Part shown: piece by piece, positions 23,693 to 27,470 of the stretch
Layout of the letters: each line of letters starts with the position of its first letter
Position numbering within the stretch: the first letter of the stretch is position 1
Assembly (NCBI GenBank): GCA_016712375.1
Contig: JADJRE010000019.1
Coordinates: 1-27,470 of the forward strand
Source: Rhodospirillales bacterium
GTDB lineage: Bacteria; Pseudomonadota; Alphaproteobacteria; Rhodospirillales; Defluviicoccaceae
Length of the DNA stretch: 27,470 nt
Direction of reading: 5' to 3'
Notes under the pieces: generated by a model
Told to the model about the DNA's origin: nothing
The model's database searches: none
The model's input: only the letters and a program-made list of their open reading frames with translations
Position numbers and translations under genes: made by a program

Positions 23693-25150
23693 GTAATTGC
23701 TCACTGGGCTGGTATTTTCGGGTTGCGCGGACGGGCTGGATGTGAGTCAAGGTATGGATGACTCCGCCGTTTCGATACCGTCTGAGCGACCGGGAGAAGG
23801 ATGCGCTGCTGACCGAGCAGGCGGCGCTGATCGAGCGGCAGGCGACGCGGATCGCCGAACTCGAGGCGCTGCTGGCGAAGCCGAAGAAGACCTCGCAGAA
23901 CAGCCACACGCCGCCGTCGCAGGACCGCAAGCCGGGCGGGGGTGTGGACGAGAAGGACGGCAAGCGGCGCAAGCCGCGACCCTCGCGTCCGGGCTCGGCG
24001 CGGCCGCTGACCGACGCGCCGGACGAGACGATCAAACGGCTGGCCACCGCGTGTCCGCACTGCGCCGCCGACGTCCCCGAGCGGACGCAGAGCTGCCGCC
24101 ATCGCTACGATCACATCGACATTCCGCCGATCGCGCCGGTGGTGACGCGCATCGAGTTGTTCGGCGGGCGCTGCGCCGCCTGCGGCCGCCGCTTCCGCGC
24201 AGCACCGCCGGACGGCATGGCGCCGGGCACGCCGTTCGGCGCTTCGATCCGCGCTCTGCTCTTGTATCTGCATCATAGCCATCACGTCGGCTTCGAGCGG
24301 CTGTCGCAGATGATGGCGGAACTGTTCGGGCTGGCGATCTCCGAAGGGGCGATCGCCAACGCCTTCCGCCGGGTGGCCAGCGAGATGACGGCGGCGTGTG
24401 CGACGATCAGGACCACACTGCTGGCGGCCCGGGTGATCGCCTCGGACGAGACCACCAGCCGGATCGACGGCGCCACCTGGTGGCACTGGGTGTTCGTCTC
24501 GGCCAGGGCGGTGCTGCACACGATCGTGCCGCGCCGGGCGAAGGCGGTGGCCGAAGAGGTGCTGGGCAAGCACCGGCCGGCGGTCTGGGTTTCCGACCGC
24601 TACGCCGGCCAGCAGGATCTGGCGCCGGCGCATCAGGTCTGCCTCGCCCACGTGCTGCGCGACGTGCAGTACGCCATCGACGGCGGCGATGCGATCTTCG
24701 CACCGCGACTGCGTGAGTTGCTGCGCTGGGCGATCCGTATCGGCCGGCGACGAGGCCAGCTGAAGGACACGACGCTGCGGCAGTACCACGCCCGCGCCGA
24801 ACGCCGCCTCGACGCGCTCGTCGTCATGCCGGCGGCACATCCGGCCGGCCGCGACCTGCAAAACCGCGGTCAAGGCCTGGCGGACGAAGTTCTTCGTCTT
24901 CCTCGAAGACCCTGACGTGCCGGCCACCAACAACGCCCGCGAACGGGAGATCCGACCCTCCGTCGTGTTCCGCAAGGTCACCGGCGGCTTCCGCTCCGAC
25001 TGGGGCGCCCAGATCCACGCCGGCTACCGCTCCGTCACCGGCACCGCCGCGCTGCACGGCCAAACCGCGCTGCAGTCCATCAGCCAGCTCCTCGCCGGCA
25101 CCTTCACGCCGACACCGTCAACCTGAAAAGCCAGGGTGGTGAGCAGTTAC
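23693..25150 (+). mobile_element. IS66-family insertion sequence (single-gene type)
   Basis: A 1,458-bp element. Left end GTAATTGCTCACTGGGCTGG (23693 on) and right end, read inward from 25150, GTAACTGCTCACCACCCTGG; similarity continues to the shared ending (T)TTTC(G/A)GGTTG, about 25 of 32 bases. The start GTAA is typical of IS66. The 8 bases outside each end (GCATCTGC and ACAACTCC) differ, so no target duplication is visible; the flanks may have been rearranged after insertion. Only one gene is present, with no tnpA/tnpB accessory genes. Confidence 0.85.
23758..25126 (+). CDS. IS66-family transposase, one frame break near the C-terminus
   Basis: N-terminal coiled coil (EKDALLTEQAALIERQATRI, AELEALLAKPKKTSQNSH, the usual leucine-rich region and 'SQNSHTPPSQD' linker), zinc-finger part with CPHCAADVP and RCAACGRRF, then the DDE core: ASDETTSRIDGATWWHWVFV (first Asp), AVWVSDRYAGQQ (second Asp), HQVCLAHVLRDVQYAIDGG. 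The frame breaks near 24860 and continues KAWRTKFFVFLEDPDVPATN, NAREREIRPSVVFRKVTGGF (Glu within the conserved 'NN..ER..R..' segment), ending at TGA 25126. About 455 residues when repaired, normal for the family. The ATG at 23758 lies 65 bp inside the left end. Confidence 0.85.
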
Positions 25151-25281
25151 ACAACTCCTCTATCAACACTCCGGCTTCCCTGCGCCAAAGCGCGGCCGTC
25201 AACCAATAGCGAGTCGGCCATACCATAATAACGTGTAAACGAGTGGCTAAACGTCGCCAAACGTGCCATCCTTTAGTGGAT

Positions 25282-25305
25282 CGCGTAATCGCGTAATCGC
25301 GTAAT
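25282..25305 (+). repeat. Three perfect tandem copies of CGCGTAAT
   Basis: Three consecutive 8-bp copies in the short gap between the IS66 right end (25150) and the IS630 left end (about 25340). This gap is richer in A/T than its surroundings and shows no gene. Confidence 0.85.
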
Positions 25306-25339
25306 GTGAGGAGCCTATACCGAGAGTGGAGACATTCTA

Positions 25340-26474
25340 GTGCATTGACGTAAACGGATGATTCACGGGCCGGGCTGTTTGTGCGAAGCTGTGGGCATGG
25401 CACGGACGGTGAGCGTTATTGTTGGAGCCGAGGACCTGGGGCGGCTGGCAGCCGTCGTCGGCGATCGGAACCGCCCGCAGAAGCATGTTCAGCGGGCTTG
25501 GATTGTCTTGTTGTCGGCGCAGCGGCTGCCGGTGCTGGCGGTGGCCGCGCAAGCGGGGGTCAGCCGGCCCTCGGTGGCGGTGGCCGCAGCGGTTCGCGGA
25601 AGCGGGCGTCGACGGCCTGTTGCGCGACAAGACGCGGCCGCCGGGAAGCCGCCGCTGTTGGCTGAAACCGTTGCCCGGGTGCTGAAGCTGCCGTGCACGG
25701 ACGCCCCCGGGGGAGCGACGCACTGGACCGGCCGCGCCGTCGCCCGGAAGGTCGGCATCTCGTTGCGCGCGGTGCAGCGCATCTGGGCGGCGCACCGACT
25801 GCAGCCGCACCGGCTGCGTACCTTCAAGCGGTCCAGCGATCCCGCCTTCGCCGAGAAGGTGGAGGACATCGTCGGCCTCTATATGAACCCGCCCCGCCAT
25901 GCGGTGGTGCTGTCGATCGACGAGAAGAGCCAGATCCAGGCGCTCGACCGCACCCAGCCCGGCCTGCCGCTGAAGCCCGGCAAGTGCGGGACGATGACCC
26001 ACGACGACAAGCGCAACGGCACGACGACGCTGTTCGCCGCGCTCAACGTGCTCGAAGGCAAGGTCGTCGGCCGCTGCATGCCGCGCCACCGACACCAGGA
26101 ATTCATCAAGTTCCTCAATGCCGTCGAGCGGGCGGTGCCGCCCGGCAAAGTGATCCACGCGATCCTCGACAACTACGCCACGCACAAGCATCCCAAGGTC
26201 CAGGCCTGGCTCGCCAACCATCCGCGATGGGTGTTTCACTTCACGCCAACCTCGGCGTCCTGGCTGAACGCCGTCGAAGGCTTCTTCCCGATCCTCACCC
26301 GAAGGCGCCTGAAGCGCGGCACGTTCAAATCCATTGCCGACCTCCAGGACGCCATCGCCCGCCACATTCGCGACCACAACAAGACCCCGAGGCCTTTCGT
26401 CTGGACAAAAACCGCTAAAGCCATTCTCGCCAAACTCGACCGCCTGCCTGTACCTTCCGAATGAGTCAGTGCAC
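25340..26474 (+). mobile_element. Second IS630-family insertion sequence
   Basis: About 1,135 bp, bounded by short inverted repeats GTGCATTGAC (25340-25349) and GTCAGTGCAC (26465-26474), which match at 9 of 10 positions; TA precedes the left end. The right end is not followed by TA but by CAGGG and then the IS481 end at 26480, so the right boundary or its target copy may have been altered by the neighbour. This element is only distantly related to the IS630 copy at 8889. Confidence 0.7.
25397..26464 (+). CDS. IS630-family transposase with a locally frame-swapped segment
   Basis: A 355-residue open frame from ATG 25397. N-terminal HTH part: HVQRAWIVLLSAQRLPVLAV, AAQAGVSRPSV. Then residues of about 25575-25640 read AVAAAVRGSGRRRPVARQD, while the next frame over carries the family-typical RWPQRFAEAGVDGLLRDKTR; two compensating one-base changes put this 20-codon block out of frame without stopping translation. 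The catalytic core is intact: HAVVLSIDEKSQIQALDRTQ (first Asp), VIHAILDNYATHKHPKV (second Asp), FTPTSASWLNAVEGFFP (Glu), also GLPLKPGKCGTMTHDDKRNG. Ends at TGA 26464. The helix-turn-helix damage could impair end binding. Confidence 0.88.
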   Translation: MARTVSVIVGAEDLGRLAAVVGDRNRPQKHVQRAWIVLLSAQRLPVLAVAAQAGVSRPSVAVAAAVRGSGRRRPVARQDAAAGKPPLLAETVARVLKLPCTDAPGGATHWTGRAVARKVGISLRAVQRIWAAHRLQPHRLRTFKRSSDPAFAEKVEDIVGLYMNPPRHAVVLSIDEKSQIQALDRTQPGLPLKPGKCGTMTHDDKRNGTTTLFAALNVLEGKVVGRCMPRHRHQEFIKFLNAVERAVPPGKVIHAILDNYATHKHPKVQAWLANHPRWVFHFTPTSASWLNAVEGFFPILTRRRLKRGTFKSIADLQDAIARHIRDHNKTPRPFVWTKTAKAILAKLDRLPVPSE

Positions 26475-26479
26475 CAGGG

Positions 26480-27470
26480 TGTTTAGTCCCGAGTGTGATG
26501 GCGTATCTTTTGCTGTCACGTCAAGGAAGAGCTATGGGCCAGGTACGCCACGGAAGCGCCACGACCACGCACGCCGTCCGAGCTGCGATACAGCGATCGA
26601 AGGCTTCGATCGCGGAGTTGAGCCGAACCTGCGGCGTGAACCGAAGACGATCGCGAAGTGGCGGCGGCGTACGGTCGTCACCGACGCGCCGATGGGGCCG
26701 GAAGAGCCGCGCTCGACCATTCTCAGCAAGGAGGAGGAGGCGCTCGTCGTCGCGTTCCGGCGGCACACGCTGTTGCCGCTCGACGACTGCCTCTACGCGC
26801 TGCAGGCGACGATCCGCACCTGACGCGCTCTGCGCTGCACCGCTGCTTCCAGCGCGCCACGGCATCAGCCGCCTGCCGGATGTTGCGGGGAGAAGCGGAA
26901 GAAGACCTTCAAGAGCGACCCCATCAGCTTCTTCCACATCGATATCGCCGAGGTCCGCACCGAGGAGGGGCAAGCTCTTCATGCTGGTCGCGGTCGACCG
27001 CACCAGCATGTTCGCTCCGCCGAGTTGCATGAGCGCGTCACCCGGCGCGTCGCCGCCGATTTCCTGCGCCGCCTGATCGCCGCCGTGCCCTACAAGGTCC
27101 ACACGGTGCTCACCGACAACGGCACCCACTTCAGACCGGCCGGCGATGGCTGGTCGCCCGCCGACATCAAACGGATGCTCGCCGCGAGCGAGCCCTTCCG
27201 GTGCCATTCCTTCGATCTCGCCTGCGCCCAGCACGACATCGACCATCGGCTCACCGGCCGAACCACCCGTGGACGAACGGCCAGGTCGAGCGCATGAACC
27301 GGACGCTCAAGGAGGCGACGGTCCGCTACCACTATGTGAGACGCACGACACGCTGCGCGCGCATCTCAAACCTTCCTGGACGCCTATAACTTCGCCCAAG
27401 GGACTGAAGACCCTGCGCGGACTCACCGTCTTCCGAGTTCGTCTCCGAAAAGTGGGCCTCACAGCCGCAC
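26480..27470 (+). mobile_element. IS481-family insertion sequence, right end outside the window
   Basis: Left end at about 26480 (TGTTTAGTCCCGAGTGTGAT), the TGT-type terminal sequence expected for IS481, 54 bp before the transposase ATG and only five bases from the IS630 right end. The right end is not in the window. Confidence 0.7.
26534..27470 (+). pseudogene. IS481-family transposase, frameshifted and cut by window end
   Basis: ATG at 26534: MGQVRHGSATTTHAVRAAIQ, ASIAELSRTCGVN (helix-turn-helix); then across frames REPKTIAKWRRRTVV, GPEEPRSTILSKEEEALVVA, FRRHTLLPLDDCLYALQATI, LTRSALHRCFQR, HGISRLPDV, FFHIDIAEVRTEEG (first Asp), LFMLVAVDRTSMF, AVPYKVHTVLTDNGTHF (second Asp), DIDHRLTGR, HPWTNGQVERMNRTLKEATV (Glu), AYNFAQ, and at the very edge EFVSEKWASQPH. 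At least five one-base breaks. All catalytic positions can be read, so the element is a broken but otherwise full-length copy. Confidence 0.85.

Noticed and set aside
25282..25305. CGCGTAAT repeats as a possible CRISPR or plasmid iteron array
   Set aside because: Only three adjacent 8-bp copies, no spacers, and no replication or cas gene nearby.
1..27470. tRNA, rRNA or CRISPR loci
   Set aside because: No cloverleaf, rRNA signature or spaced repeats were recognised on either strand by reading.

Overview
The window is high-GC DNA with short intergenic gaps and 4-bp start/stop overlaps (ATGA or GTGA). It most likely comes from an alphaproteobacterium of the Rhodospirillales type. This rests on gene families and neighbourhoods (an RpoE-ChrR anti-sigma pair, a DUF815 ATPase, the cobalamin gene order, IS1595/IS5/IS481 transposases); the species cannot be read from the sequence. 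It is an accessory, rearranged region: six insertion sequences of five families, a scrambled prophage remnant, toxin-antitoxin genes and REP-type hairpins surround two metabolic blocks.

Layout. 1-938: broken IS1595 transposase (-). 1026-2312: a doubtful exported protein and a C-factor-like short-chain dehydrogenase (+). 2517-7860: a + strand operon of FAD oxidoreductase, DUF1365 protein, cyclopropane-fatty-acid-synthase-type methyltransferase, MFS permease and DUF3833 lipoprotein. 7891-11829: a convergent - strand operon of rpoE, chrR, DUF6134-like, SDR and SnoaL-like genes, with the SDR gene split by an IS630 element. 11826-12640: terminase and tail fragments. 12833-13857: DUF815 ATPase, a gene stub and a REP hairpin. 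13901-15276: methyltransferase tail and an IS5 element. 15435-16186: hicBA and an orphan hicB. 16464-23515: a cobalamin operon of cbiX, an RNase-H-like domain fused to cobH, cobL, a cobI-cbiG-cobJ fusion and cobM. 23693-27470: IS66, IS630 and IS481 end to end.

How the genes work together. RpoE (ECF sigma) held by ChrR (zinc anti-sigma) is the singlet-oxygen switch known from Rhodobacter. The FAD oxidoreductase, DUF1365, CFA-type methyltransferase, MFS, DUF3833, SDR and SnoaL-like genes are the usual membrane-lipid part of that regulon. Matching TGATC-N17-CGTA promoter candidates lie before rpoE and before the FAD gene, so the two convergent operons probably form one regulon. The cobalamin block carries CbiX and a full-length CbiG, which points to the cobalt-early (oxygen-independent) route.

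Sequence state. Many genes carry single-base frame breaks, often at G/C or A runs, while others (chrR, DUF3833, the 2.6-kb cobI-cbiG-cobJ gene, cobM) are fully open. Several genes also lack clean internal blocks (IS630 transposase, DUF6134-like, cobH/cobL). I cannot tell from the sequence alone whether this is true decay, assembly error, or both. Coordinates of broken genes span the conceptual repaired gene.
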